10,108 nt of DNA from Richelia sp. UBA3308 (GCA_002361335.1 DESS01000120.1:33562-43669), one strand, 5' to 3'; positions 1 to 5,944 are shown, counted from the first letter of the stretch. The notes: generated from the letters alone by a model not told the origin. Numbers and translations are program-made.

Positions 1-77
1 GATTCATCGATGGGGTAATAATTCGGCCATTCTTCATTATAAATTATAAATTCACCTTGACACTTGGCTAGAAGGAA

Positions 78-707
78 ATGAAAATTCCCAAATTTTGGGT
101 GAGAAAAAAACAATCTTCTCAGCAGCCCCCATCCCGACGCAAGAAACGGAAAAAACCTATCAAACCTCTTTCTCGCTGGCATCCCCGTTTACGTCAAATG
201 ACAAATTGGGCAGTAATTGCTGTGTCTGTATTATTATGTTTGTTTCTGTTACCAACTCGCTTTCCTGGTATGGAATTATTGGGTATTGGAGCTAACTGGC
301 TGTTAATTTGGGTTGTGGCTTGGAGTGTGAAGCGTTCGGCTTTGCAAGGTGCTTTTGCTGGTATTATTTTAGGTTTGCTCCAAGATGCAATGACATCATC
401 CCAACCAACTCATGCTTTAAGTTTGGGTTTGGTAGGTTTTGTAATTGGTTTGTTTCAAAAACAACGTTTTATCCAGGAAGATTTTATTTTTATTGCCTTA
501 ATCGTCTTCGTGATGGCGATTTTATCAGATACGGTTTTTGCATTACAGATGATTGTAACGGGTACTGCTAGTTCAGATGTTATTTGGGCATATTACAAAA
601 AGGTGACTTTGGCTTCTGCCATTCTTAGCAGTCTTTGGGCACCTGTGGTTTATTATCCTTTAAATCGTTGGTGGCAACAGTTGAAGTTAGCTGAGCAATC
701 ATCATGA
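78..707 (+). CDS. mreD: Rod shape-determining protein MreD
   Basis: This 209-residue protein is predicted to be the inner-membrane MreD component of the MreBCD elongation machinery, which links cytoskeletal MreB to peptidoglycan synthesis. The first 40 residues are very basic (RRKKRKK near 20-26) and should lie in the cytoplasm. They are followed by about five hydrophobic segments, roughly 42-58, 66-84, 90-103, 112-127 and 134-160, with a last one near 177-193. The GxxLGLLQDAM segment near 94-105 matches the conserved G-x-x-x-D motif typical of MreD. The length is normal for a cyanobacterial MreD, given the basic extension. A GAAGGA run (71-76) lies only one base before the ATG, unusually close for a ribosome binding site, but the next ATG (residue 41) would remove the whole basic tail. 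By family habit mreB and mreC should lie upstream. The first 77 bases contain no recognisable mreC sequence. Confidence 0.88.
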   Translation: MKIPKFWVRKKQSSQQPPSRRKKRKKPIKPLSRWHPRLRQMTNWAVIAVSVLLCLFLLPTRFPGMELLGIGANWLLIWVVAWSVKRSALQGAFAGIILGLLQDAMTSSQPTHALSLGLVGFVIGLFQKQRFIQEDFIFIALIVFVMAILSDTVFALQMIVTGTASSDVIWAYYKKVTLASAILSSLWAPVVYYPLNRWWQQLKLAEQSS

Positions 708-730
708 TTGGATTTTAGATTTTGGATATT

Positions 731-826
731 GAGTGAGTGGTGAGTAGTGAGGAGTGAGGAGTTTATGGTTGGAAATTTTTTCTTCCTATCTCCTTCTCCT
801 CCCATCTCCCATCTGGCAATCTCTCC
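731..826. repeat. Purine tract facing pyrimidine tract (imperfect inverted repeat)
   Basis: Bases 731-763 are almost all G and A with T spacers (GAGTGAG, GTGAGTAGTGAG, GGAGTGAGGAG). Bases 781-826 are mostly C and T. GAGGAGTGAGGAG (749-761) can pair with CTCCTTCTCCTC (790-801) with one bulge, so the transcript could fold back here. Low-complexity tracts like this are frequent in intergenic DNA of filamentous cyanobacteria. A role is not evident. Confidence 0.45.
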
Positions 827-831
827 ATGCC

Positions 832-889
832 TTAAATAAGGAGGAAGGAATCGCAGTTACTACTGTTGGATTCTTTCCTCCTTTATTAA
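832..889 (+). terminator. Long hairpin downstream of mreD (possible transcript end)
   Basis: The arms are 832-852 and 869-889, 21 bases each. Eighteen positions pair as Watson-Crick, one is a G-T wobble, and two adjacent A/T positions mismatch. The core GGAGGAAGGAATC pairs with GATTCTTTCCTCC. The 16-base loop can itself pair CAGT (854-857) with ACTG (862-865). It starts 125 bases after the mreD stop. The following bases are only moderately T-rich (TTAATTTGG), so it is not a textbook intrinsic terminator. It could instead be a dispersed hairpin element that also stabilises the mreD 3' end. Confidence 0.45.
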
Positions 890-890
890 T

Positions 891-950
891 TTGGAATTAA
901 TTTTGTGAAAATGAATTTTATTGAAATTAATTTTGTTGGAATTAATTATC
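891..950. repeat. Four tandem 15-bp repeat units
   Basis: Units start at 891, 906, 921 and 936. The consensus is TTGGAATTAATTTTG. Unit 1 is exact, unit 3 has one change (TTGAAATTAATTTTG), unit 4 differs in its last three bases, and unit 2 is degenerate (10 of 15). The array begins two bases after the preceding hairpin and ends about 190 bases before ribD. The period is not the seven-base period usual for cyanobacterial STRR arrays. Confidence 0.6.
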
Positions 951-1142
951 CAGGCTCTGGCAATATGGATGCAAGAAGTCAAGTTAAGTGGAGTTGTGAG
1001 ATTTCAAGCTTAATTGAGTTTTGTGTCAATTTCTATACCCGGAAGTGATGCTAAAGCTGGCTAATCCAGATAGGAAATTGATGATATTAATTCTTAATGA
1101 AATTAAAAAATACAAAAACACTTACATAAGTTCCCTTTTTTT

Positions 1143-2354
1143 ATGAACAATTCTCCAACCAATCCTAGTGCAGATAATTTGGTATCTAATATCCAAAAGG
1201 AAAAAGAAGACGAATTTGAATTACCATACGCCAAAGGCGAGGAAAACGGCGAATCCCTAGTCAAAAAAGTAGGAACAGATTTTGACTCGGCGATGATGCG
1301 GCGCTGTTTGGATTTAGCTCGTCGTGCTTTGGGATGTACCTCACCAAATCCCATGGTAGGAGCAGTAATTGTCAAGGATGGCGAAATTGTTGGAGAAGGT
1401 TTTCATCCTCGTGCTGGTGAACCTCATGCTGAAGTTTTTGCACTTAAAGCTGCTGGAAATAAAGCCCGTGGAGCTACAATTTACGTTAGTTTAGAACCTT
1501 GTAATCATTATGGACGTACTCCCCCCTGTTCCGAAGCTTTGGTAAAGGCAGGAGTAGCCAAAGTTGTCATCGGTATGGTAGATCCAAATCCTTTAGTCGC
1601 CGGTGGTGGAATTAACCGTTTGCGAAGTGCTGGAATTGAAGTAATTTCGGGAGTGGAAGAAGAAGCCTGTCGTAAGCTAAATGAAGGCTTTATTCATCGT
1701 ATTCTTTATAAAAAGCCTTTGGGTATTTTGAAATACGCTATGACTTTGGATGGTAAAATTGCTACTACTACAGGTCATAGTAATTGGATCACTAACGAAG
1801 ATGCTCGCAGCGCAGTTAGACAATTACGGGCTGGGTGCGATGCTGTTATCGTCGGCGGCAATACAGTACGCCAGGATAATCCCCGTCTAACTTCTCGTTT
1901 TCCTGGAGCACACAATCCTCTGCGAGTCGTTATGAGCCGCAGTCTTGATTTACCTACTCAAGCACATCTATGGCAAACCCATGAAGCCCCCACTCTTGTA
2001 TTAACTGAACCTGGAGCCAACTCTGACATGCAAGAAATTTTGCGAAAACAAGGCGTTGAAGTGGTGGAATTATCACCACTTACACCTTCTCAAGCAATGG
2101 CTTTCCTATATGACAAGGGTTTTTGTAGCGTGCTTTGGGAATGTGGAGGAATCTTAGCGGCTAGTGCGATCGCCAGCGGAGCTGTACAAAAAGTCTTAGC
2201 ATTTATCGCCCCCAAAATTATAGGTGGAAATCATGCTCCCACACCAGTAGGTGATTTGGGCTTTACTACAATGACTCAAGCACTATCTTTGGAACGTGTA
2301 GAGATGAGAATTGTAGGTTCTGATTGTTTGATGGAAGGATATTTACCTAGCTGA
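1143..2354 (+). CDS. ribD: Bifunctional diaminohydroxyphosphoribosylaminopyrimidine deaminase / 5-amino-6-(5-phosphoribosylamino)uracil reductase
   Basis: RibD carries out the second and third steps of riboflavin synthesis in the cytoplasm: deamination of the pyrimidine ring, then NADPH-dependent reduction of the ribosyl group. The deaminase domain spans about 47-190 and shows the zinc ligands in HAE (H95, with E97 as proton shuttle) and PCNHYGRTPPC (C120, C129), preceded by TSPNPMVGAV. The reductase domain spans about 192-402, with KYAMTLDGKIAT, the VGGNTVRQDNPRLT loop (238-250) and WECGG (332-336). All catalytic parts are present and length is normal. The first 46 residues are acidic and look unconserved. 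The ATG at 1143 follows a T run with no Shine-Dalgarno, so translation might instead begin at the double ATG at 1293/1296 (MMRR), just before the domain. An exact HIP1 octamer lies inside (2166-2173). ribD stands alone here, which is usual in cyanobacteria, whose rib genes are scattered. Confidence 0.96.
   Translation: MNNSPTNPSADNLVSNIQKEKEDEFELPYAKGEENGESLVKKVGTDFDSAMMRRCLDLARRALGCTSPNPMVGAVIVKDGEIVGEGFHPRAGEPHAEVFALKAAGNKARGATIYVSLEPCNHYGRTPPCSEALVKAGVAKVVIGMVDPNPLVAGGGINRLRSAGIEVISGVEEEACRKLNEGFIHRILYKKPLGILKYAMTLDGKIATTTGHSNWITNEDARSAVRQLRAGCDAVIVGGNTVRQDNPRLTSRFPGAHNPLRVVMSRSLDLPTQAHLWQTHEAPTLVLTEPGANSDMQEILRKQGVEVVELSPLTPSQAMAFLYDKGFCSVLWECGGILAASAIASGAVQKVLAFIAPKIIGGNHAPTPVGDLGFTTMTQALSLERVEMRIVGSDCLMEGYLPS
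2166..2173. repeat. HIP1 octamer (GCGATCGC) in ribD
   Basis: This is an exact GCGATCGC palindrome within the ribD reading frame (encoding part of SAIAS). HIP1 is strongly over-represented in many cyanobacterial genomes, so it supports the taxonomic reading. Confidence 0.85.
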
Positions 2355-2379
2355 TAATTGCTAATTACTTATGTTTTTG

Positions 2380-2391
2380 TAGCGCAAGCTA
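2380..2391 (+). terminator. Small GNRA-loop hairpin after ribD
   Basis: TAGC pairs with GCTA around a GCAA loop, 25 bases after the ribD stop, in the convergent gap with the next gene. The C(GCAA)G tetraloop is an unusually stable form, but the stem has only four or five pairs and the following bases (TTTGTG) are a weak T tract. It may mark the ribD 3' end; the call is tentative. Confidence 0.22.
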
Positions 2392-2460
2392 TTTGTGAAA
2401 TGTTATATTTCGTTGTTTTCAACACTAAGGGATGATGTTTTAACAAATTTTTCATCAATT

Positions 2461-2691
2461 TTAGGTTGAGTGTAAATTGTACTGGCGTTCATGGGCAATA
2501 TCACGTATAAGAGGAAGTCGTGATTGAATGTAATCACAAAGAAAATCGGCTTCGTGACAATCTAGGGATGCTTGGTTTTTTGTTTGTTTTACTAACAAAT
2601 TAACCAAGCTTGCATCATCCATTTGCAACAAAGTCTTGGTGTGGGTTTTTTCTACCACTGTCCAAAGTTGACGCATGATTTTGGGAGTCAT
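2461..2691 (-). CDS. Small conserved cyanobacterial protein of unknown function
   Basis: The frame encodes a 76-residue soluble protein with no signal peptide or membrane segment. It begins MTPKIMRQLWTVVE and is predicted to be mostly helical. A central part, DDASLVNLLVKQ (25-36), is followed by LDCHEADFLCDYIQSRLPLIRDIA (43-66), which looks like a two- or three-helix bundle. I recall similar short proteins beginning MTPK and ending in a LIRD(L/I)A helix across filamentous cyanobacteria, but have no assigned function and could not search. An AGAGA run (2696-2700, read on the minus strand) precedes the ATG at a workable distance. A second ATG lies at residue 6. The gene converges on ribD, leaving 106 bases between their stops. 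The balanced residue composition and intact frame in otherwise stop-rich AT DNA support a real gene. Confidence 0.7.
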   Translation of the reverse strand: MTPKIMRQLWTVVEKTHTKTLLQMDDASLVNLLVKQTKNQASLDCHEADFLCDYIQSRLPLIRDIAHERQYNLHST

Positions 2692-2803
2692 TAGATCTCT
2701 GTTTCACGAAAATTTCATCAATTGTTTTCAGCATACACAATTTAAACACTAACGTCCGGTATTAAATCACAATGCCAGACACCTATATGATAAAAAAATT
2801 AAT

Positions 2804-2850
2804 ATATAGAGTTATTACTTGATGAAGATTAAGGTGAAATAACTCTATAT
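2804..2850. repeat. Perfect 13-bp inverted repeat with 21-base loop
   Basis: ATATAGAGTTATT (2804-2816) is exactly complementary to AATAACTCTATAT (2838-2850). It lies 113 bases upstream of the small minus-strand gene. Neither side has a T tract typical of an intrinsic terminator. It could be a leader hairpin, an operator pair or a short mobile-element remnant. Confidence 0.6.
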
Positions 2851-3127
2851 GGCAATTTTGTCACAAAAAATGAGATTTTGTATAAACTTTGTAATTTATA
2901 ATTCCTTTTTCGTTATTAAAATTACGAATCATTAGAGGATAATTTAACAACTTTTATCAATCTATTTTCAATTATTATCTATTTTAAATTATTTTATTTT
3001 ATAAAAATTAACAAATAATGATTATTTACTTTCATTAAATATTAAATTTTTGTAATTCAGGAACAATTCGGTTATTTAAAAGTGTTTAATTCACAAAATA
3101 CTACTAAAAGCTGTTTAAGGTACTTTT

Positions 3128-3146
3128 TTGTTAAGAATCTTAACAA
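3128..3146. repeat. 19-base near-perfect palindrome downstream of the hydrolase
   Basis: TTGTTAAGA and TCTTAACAA are 9-bp arms around one central A. It lies 30 bases beyond the hydrolase stop. In the hydrolase transcript the stem is followed by A residues, not U, so it is not an intrinsic terminator for that gene. The one-base centre would suit a dimeric DNA-binding protein better than an RNA hairpin. Confidence 0.5.
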
Positions 3147-3175
3147 TTAATTGTCGCAATAATCGGAATTAAACT

Positions 3176-4003
3176 TTATATAGAATTATGATTATCAACT
3201 AACTGTATAAACTCTTTTAAAATGTTCGTATATCTTTCTCCTGCAACATATGGGAAATCATTATGATTTGCGTTTTCTACCCATAGCGAAAGTTTAGGTG
3301 AAGGTGCTTGCTCGAATAATTTTTCGCTGTGATAAAAAGGAACAACATCGTCAATTTTTCCATGCATTATTAATACGGGACATTTTACGTTTTTAATTTT
3401 TTCTAAATTGGGAAATCTATCAAAAGGTAAAATTGGGAAAGGTATTTTAACTCTAAATGCTGAAATGAAAGTACTTTCGGTCATTAAACCACCAATTGGT
3501 TTTCGAGCAGCTAAATCGATGGCAGATCCTCCTCCGACGGAAACTCCAAATACTATTATTTGTTGGGGTTGTAAGTTTAATTCTTCGGTTAAATAATTGT
3601 AAGCGGTATCAATGTCTTTATAAGCATTTTTTTCAGAAGGTTTTCCTTCACTGGTACCATAACCGCGATAATCGTAAGCAAAGACGCTGAAACCGATATT
3701 TTTTAATTCTTCTAATCTAGGTTGTATGGTACCTAAATCGGATGCATTTCCATGAGCGTAAAGAATTGTGTATTTGGCATTGGGGTTTGATAGATAAATT
3801 GCGGAAAGTTTGGTTCCGTCTTCGCTGGTTAATTTGATTATTTCGTCGGTATCTTGATAGCTGGAAGGTTGGGGTAGAAAAATCAAGTTATCTGCTTGGA
3901 AGTAGATGTAGATAGCGAAGGATAGGTAGATGAAAATTAGGGATGTAATCATTTTTTTCAAAAAGTTTGTTATTAAGAGTTTTTGTGAATTTTGGTTGTT
4001 CAT
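3176..4003 (-). CDS. Membrane-anchored alpha/beta hydrolase (BEM46/ABHD13-like serine hydrolase)
   Basis: This is a 275-residue serine hydrolase of the alpha/beta fold. A single hydrophobic segment (about 18-36) after a short polar N-terminus suggests a membrane anchor or uncleaved signal, placing the catalytic domain probably outside the cytoplasmic membrane. The HGN oxyanion motif is at 84-86. The nucleophile elbow GVSVGG puts Ser155 as nucleophile. HGKIDDVVP (214-222) carries the acid, probably Asp218, and NANHND gives His247. The DYRGYGTSEGKPSE stretch (111-124) is characteristic of the BEM46/ABHD13/ABHD17 branch. The natural substrate is not predictable; esterase, thioesterase and peptidase roles are all known in relatives. 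No Shine-Dalgarno precedes the ATG, which is the only start that keeps the anchor in full. Neither neighbour points to a pathway, so it is likely transcribed alone. Confidence 0.85.
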   Translation of the reverse strand: MNNQNSQKLLITNFLKKMITSLIFIYLSFAIYIYFQADNLIFLPQPSSYQDTDEIIKLTSEDGTKLSAIYLSNPNAKYTILYAHGNASDLGTIQPRLEELKNIGFSVFAYDYRGYGTSEGKPSEKNAYKDIDTAYNYLTEELNLQPQQIIVFGVSVGGGSAIDLAARKPIGGLMTESTFISAFRVKIPFPILPFDRFPNLEKIKNVKCPVLIMHGKIDDVVPFYHSEKLFEQAPSPKLSLWVENANHNDFPYVAGERYTNILKEFIQLVDNHNSI

Positions 4004-4044
4004 TAAAGGTGAAATTTATTTTATTTAATCATGTTATAGATTAG

Positions 4045-4197
4045 GGTGGGGAATACGGTACTTTAGCGATCGCTATTGCGACTACGCTCCTAAATTCCCC
4101 AACTATGGCAATTCCAGCAGCAATATATTTTCTACTTATGTTTGTCACAAACCCAGCCTTTGCCTGGTTGATGAGATATCAGCGAATTAAGGTTTAG
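4045..4197 (+). pseudogene. C-terminal remnant of a bile acid:sodium symporter (BASS) family transporter
   Basis: An open + strand stretch of 50 codons runs from just after a TAG (4042-4044) to a TAG at 4195-4197. It reads GEYGTLAIAIATTLL, then NSPTMAIPAAIYFLLMF, then VTNPAFAWLMRYQ. The pattern NGTLAIAIA..L....(M/L)AIPAAIYSLLMF is how I remember the last two membrane helices of BASS transporters. The rest of the protein (about 230-270 residues) is absent: upstream bases to 4004 contain stops and the hydrolase start follows. The natural terminal stop is kept, so this looks like the tail of a gene whose 5' part was deleted or displaced. It overlaps the 3' end of xisI on the other strand by 11 bases. 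An internal ATG at 4105 would give a 30-residue membrane peptide, so a small surviving membrane protein is an alternative. Family assignment is from memory, without a search. Confidence 0.55.
4066..4073. repeat. HIP1 octamer (GCGATCGC) in the transporter remnant
   Basis: This exact octamer sits in frame in the remnant, encoding part of LAIAIA. It fits the view that the segment was once cyanobacterial coding DNA. Confidence 0.8.
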
Positions 4198-4537
4198 TGT
4201 TAAAGGTAACCCCATATCCCGTATAAGGACGCTTTAATGGTGGCTGTAAACCCAACACAATATCTTCTTTTTCAACTCCTAAATCTAAGAGTTCTTGTGC
4301 TAAATCAACATCTGTCATATTCTGCTGAATCCAGATTTTCCCATCTTTAATATCAAAATGCATCATGGTATGATTAACTCGCTTTAAACCATTCCAACCT
4401 ACATACATTAACTGATAATGGTCCCGTGTTGTATCAAAAATCAATTCTTTTTCTACATCTTCATGCTTCGGTTTTGAACTGCCGTGTTTAGCTAAAATTG
4501 TTTGAATTGATTGCCGAAAATTCTCTAAATTTGCCAT
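4187..4537 (-). CDS. xisI: XisI family protein (fdxN element excision controlling factor)
   Basis: XisI was found in Anabaena sp. PCC 7120, where it is needed with XisH and the recombinase XisF for developmental excision of the fdxN element in heterocysts. Many cyanobacteria carry extra xisHI pairs with no element nearby and unknown function. This copy has 116 residues, a normal length. Family motifs are DTTRDHYQL (35-43) followed by VGW (46-48), HFDIKDGKIWIQ (60-71), a GVEKEDIVLGL stretch (87-97) and RPYTGYGV (103-110). The ATG at 4537 is preceded by a clear GGAGG (4548-4552) with ten bases between. The start lies inside the end of xisH with a 13-base overlap, so the two were translationally coupled. 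The partner is broken by nonsense codons while this gene looks intact. No fdxN, xisF or other recombinase is present here, so a role in element excision is not supported by context. Confidence 0.93.
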   Translation of the reverse strand: MANLENFRQSIQTILAKHGSSKPKHEDVEKELIFDTTRDHYQLMYVGWNGLKRVNHTMMHFDIKDGKIWIQQNMTDVDLAQELLDLGVEKEDIVLGLQPPLKRPYTGYGVTFNTKP

Positions 4538-4941
4538 TTTACAATTACCTCCATAGCTGGTTCATATATTATTAGTTTTAACTGATGTCTTTGTACTGCG
4601 ATTTGTGCAAGTCTTGTTCTAAAAAATGTTTAATAAGCATCAACTGGAACGGCTAAATATAACTCACGTTCTGGTTCATTTACTTCTAATGCTATTTTAT
4701 AATTGAGAAATTGACCATTAGCTGTATGAAAATCGCTAACAGGAGAGTTACTTGCAAAGCTTTTTATTTCAACAGCTATTTTTTCACCTTATTTTTCTGC
4801 TGCTATTAGTCTTTCTGCACCCAAATCAATTTTCAGCGTAACTTCTTCAAATACTATTTCTAATGGATCATCTGTAATTAACCATTCTTCTTTTTGTAAT
4901 CCATTTTTTACCGCTTCATGAAACAAATCTTTTGCTGACAT
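4525..4941 (-). pseudogene. xisH: xisH with two in-frame TAA stops
   Basis: Reading the minus strand from ATG (4939-4941) to TAG (4525-4527) gives 138 codons, the usual XisH length, with no frameshift or indel. TAA interrupts it at codon 51 (4789-4791) and codon 104 (4630-4632). The flanking text is typical XisH: MSAKDLFHEAVKNGLQKE at the start, DDPLEIVFEEV (24-34), then after the first stop GEKIAVEIKSF (52-62), and LYLAVPVDAY just before the second. XisH has a PD-(D/E)xK nuclease-like core; D39 and E58-x-K60 fit the catalytic positions, and E58/K60 lie after the first stop. Both TAA codons are one base from glutamine or lysine codons, so two point mutations would explain the loss. No ATG lies between the stops that could restart it; the next is at residue 130. 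No Shine-Dalgarno precedes the start. Sequencing error or readthrough are the alternatives. Confidence 0.85.
4548..4552 (-). promoter_or_regulatory. Ribosome binding site of xisI within the xisH end
   Basis: GGAGG on the minus strand lies ten bases before the xisI ATG and inside the last codons of xisH (encoding M-E-V). It decides the xisI start and could allow xisI to be translated even though ribosomes leave xisH at the early stops. Confidence 0.6.
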
Positions 4942-4966
4942 TAATTTTATCTTGGTTTTTTTAGTT

Positions 4967-5062
4967 TAGGACTTACGATATTGTCACATTAATCAATTGG
5001 TGCCGTACCCTCATTGCCTTATAATTACATTCACAATTTCTCTAAGTGTCACGCACACTACA
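4967..5062. repeat. Possible dispersed repeat remnant upstream of xisH
   Basis: On the minus strand this stretch starts GTGCGTGACACTTAGAG and ends with GACAATATCGTAAGTCC, which resembles phrases I recall from repetitive intergenic DNA of filamentous cyanobacteria (AGGACTTACG ends, GTGCGTGACAC cores). It contains the short inverted repeat AGTGT/ACACT (5045-5059). It would lie directly upstream of xisH and downstream of purU. The recognition rests on memory and is weak. Confidence 0.25.
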
Positions 5063-5089
5063 AGAACTAAATAGCCATTTTTTTTGAGT

Positions 5090-5944
5090 TTATTCAAATA
5101 CAACAGTTCTGTTACTATTAACTAAGACGCGATTTTTTAAGTGCAATCTGACTGCTCTTGCTAAAACTATTCTTTCTAAGTCTTTTCCTTTTCTGATCAA
5201 ATCTTTAACTGTATCGCGGTGACTGATTCTGACAACATCTTGTTCGATTATTGGGCCAGCATCTAAATCTGCTGTGACGTAATGAGATGTTGCTCCGATT
5301 ATTTTAACTCCTCTTTCATAAGCTTTTTGATAAGGATTTGCACCTACAAAAGCTGGCAAAAAGGAATGATGAATATTGATTATTTGGGGGAATTGAGCAA
5401 CAAAGTCACTGCTCAGAATCTGCATGTATTTTGCTAATACGATTAAATCAATTTTGTATTTGGCTAATATTTCTAGTTGTTTTTTCTCTTGTTCGATTTT
5501 TGTTTCTTTCGTTATCGGGATGTGATGAAAATCAATATTAAATTGCTCTGCTATTTCTTTTAAAGTTGGATGATTGCTAATTATTAAAGGAATCTCGGCT
5601 AAAAACTCTTTTGCACTATGTCGCCAGAGTAAATCTAGCAAACAATGCTCTTGTTTACTTACCCAAATAGCAATACGGGGAATGCTATCAGAAAAATGTA
5701 GCTCCCATTTCGCATCTATTGGTTGAGCAATAGAATTAAACGCCGGTGCAATCAAATCGCGGGGTAAATTAAAACCGTCTAACTGCCATTCAATACGAGT
5801 TAGAAATAAACCGCTGGCAAAATCTGTATGCTGGTCTGCATGAATGATATTACCACCATTTGAATAAATAAAGTTAGCAATTTTGGCAACTAACCCTTGT
5901 TTATCAGGACAGGAAATAAGTAAACATGCTGTGGTATTTTCCAT
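5090..5944 (-). CDS. purU: Formyltetrahydrofolate deformylase
   Basis: PurU hydrolyses 10-formyl-tetrahydrofolate to formate and tetrahydrofolate in the cytoplasm, balancing one-carbon pools and, in bacteria with PurT, supplying formate for purine synthesis. The 284-residue protein has an N-terminal ACT domain (about 5-82; CPDKQGLVAKIANFIYSNGG at 12-31) that senses small ligands in relatives. A formyltransferase-fold domain follows (about 88-268). The catalytic triad of the family is visible as N190, H192 (NIHHSFLP) and D228 (DLDAGPI), with the same spacing as N106, H108 and D144 of E. coli GAR transformylase. AKYMQIL (171-177) is typical of PurU. The length is normal and the end (NRVLVNSNRTVVF) is intact. 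There is no Shine-Dalgarno before the ATG. TTGCAC (5968-5973) and TATACA (5945-5950), 17 bases apart on the minus strand, resemble a weak promoter that would give almost no leader. metH lies upstream on the same strand, 245 bases away. Confidence 0.95.
   Translation of the reverse strand: MENTTACLLISCPDKQGLVAKIANFIYSNGGNIIHADQHTDFASGLFLTRIEWQLDGFNLPRDLIAPAFNSIAQPIDAKWELHFSDSIPRIAIWVSKQEHCLLDLLWRHSAKEFLAEIPLIISNHPTLKEIAEQFNIDFHHIPITKETKIEQEKKQLEILAKYKIDLIVLAKYMQILSSDFVAQFPQIINIHHSFLPAFVGANPYQKAYERGVKIIGATSHYVTADLDAGPIIEQDVVRISHRDTVKDLIRKGKDLERIVLARAVRLHLKNRVLVNSNRTVVFE

Larger units (their letters stand above)
708..1142. other. Intergenic region between mreD and ribD, rich in repeats
   Basis: No credible gene is present in these 435 bases; the best short frame (965-1048, 27 codons) resembles nothing. 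In order it holds a purine tract of GAGTGAG-type repeats (731-763), a pyrimidine tract (781-826), a strong hairpin (832-889), four tandem 15-base units (891-950) and about 190 bases of plain sequence before ribD. No FMN riboswitch signature is seen ahead of ribD, and no convincing -35/-10 pair stands out. Confidence 0.7.
2692..3175. other. AT-rich intergenic region without genes
   Basis: No plausible gene is seen on either strand. The DNA is very AT-rich, especially 2930-3060. It holds a perfect 13-bp inverted repeat (2804-2850), a 15-base AT palindrome (3013-3027) and a 19-base near-palindrome (3128-3146). The left end must contain the promoter of the small minus-strand gene starting at 2691. 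The right end is downstream of the hydrolase gene. Confidence 0.7.

Noticed and set aside
1..77. Possible 3' end of mreC before mreD
   Set aside because: All three + frames stop within 70 bases and none gives recognisable MreC sequence, so only gene-order expectation supports it.
965..1048. 27-codon open frame upstream of ribD
   Set aside because: It is short, has no ribosome binding site, shows no recognisable sequence and is unremarkable for random DNA.
951..1142. Possible FMN riboswitch ahead of ribD
   Set aside because: None of the conserved FMN-element segments are present; the only folds are four-base CCAG/CTGG stems.
2450..2723. 11-bp direct repeat TTTCATCAATT flanking the small minus-strand gene (2450-2460 and 2713-2723), as if a target-site duplication
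   Set aside because: The repeat is AT-rich, no transposase or terminal inverted repeats are present, and the enclosed gene looks like an ordinary chromosomal gene.
3013..3027. AAATAATGATTATTT palindrome resembling a Fur box (11 of 14 positions of the 7-1-7 model)
   Set aside because: It lies in extremely AT-rich DNA where such matches arise easily, and it is over 300 bases from the nearest gene start.
4048..4100. GGGGAAT (4048-4054) and ATTCCCC (4094-4100) as a large hairpin around a HIP1 site
   Set aside because: The segment is better explained as coding remnant of a transporter; the arms are short and the 39-base loop makes a functional hairpin unlikely.
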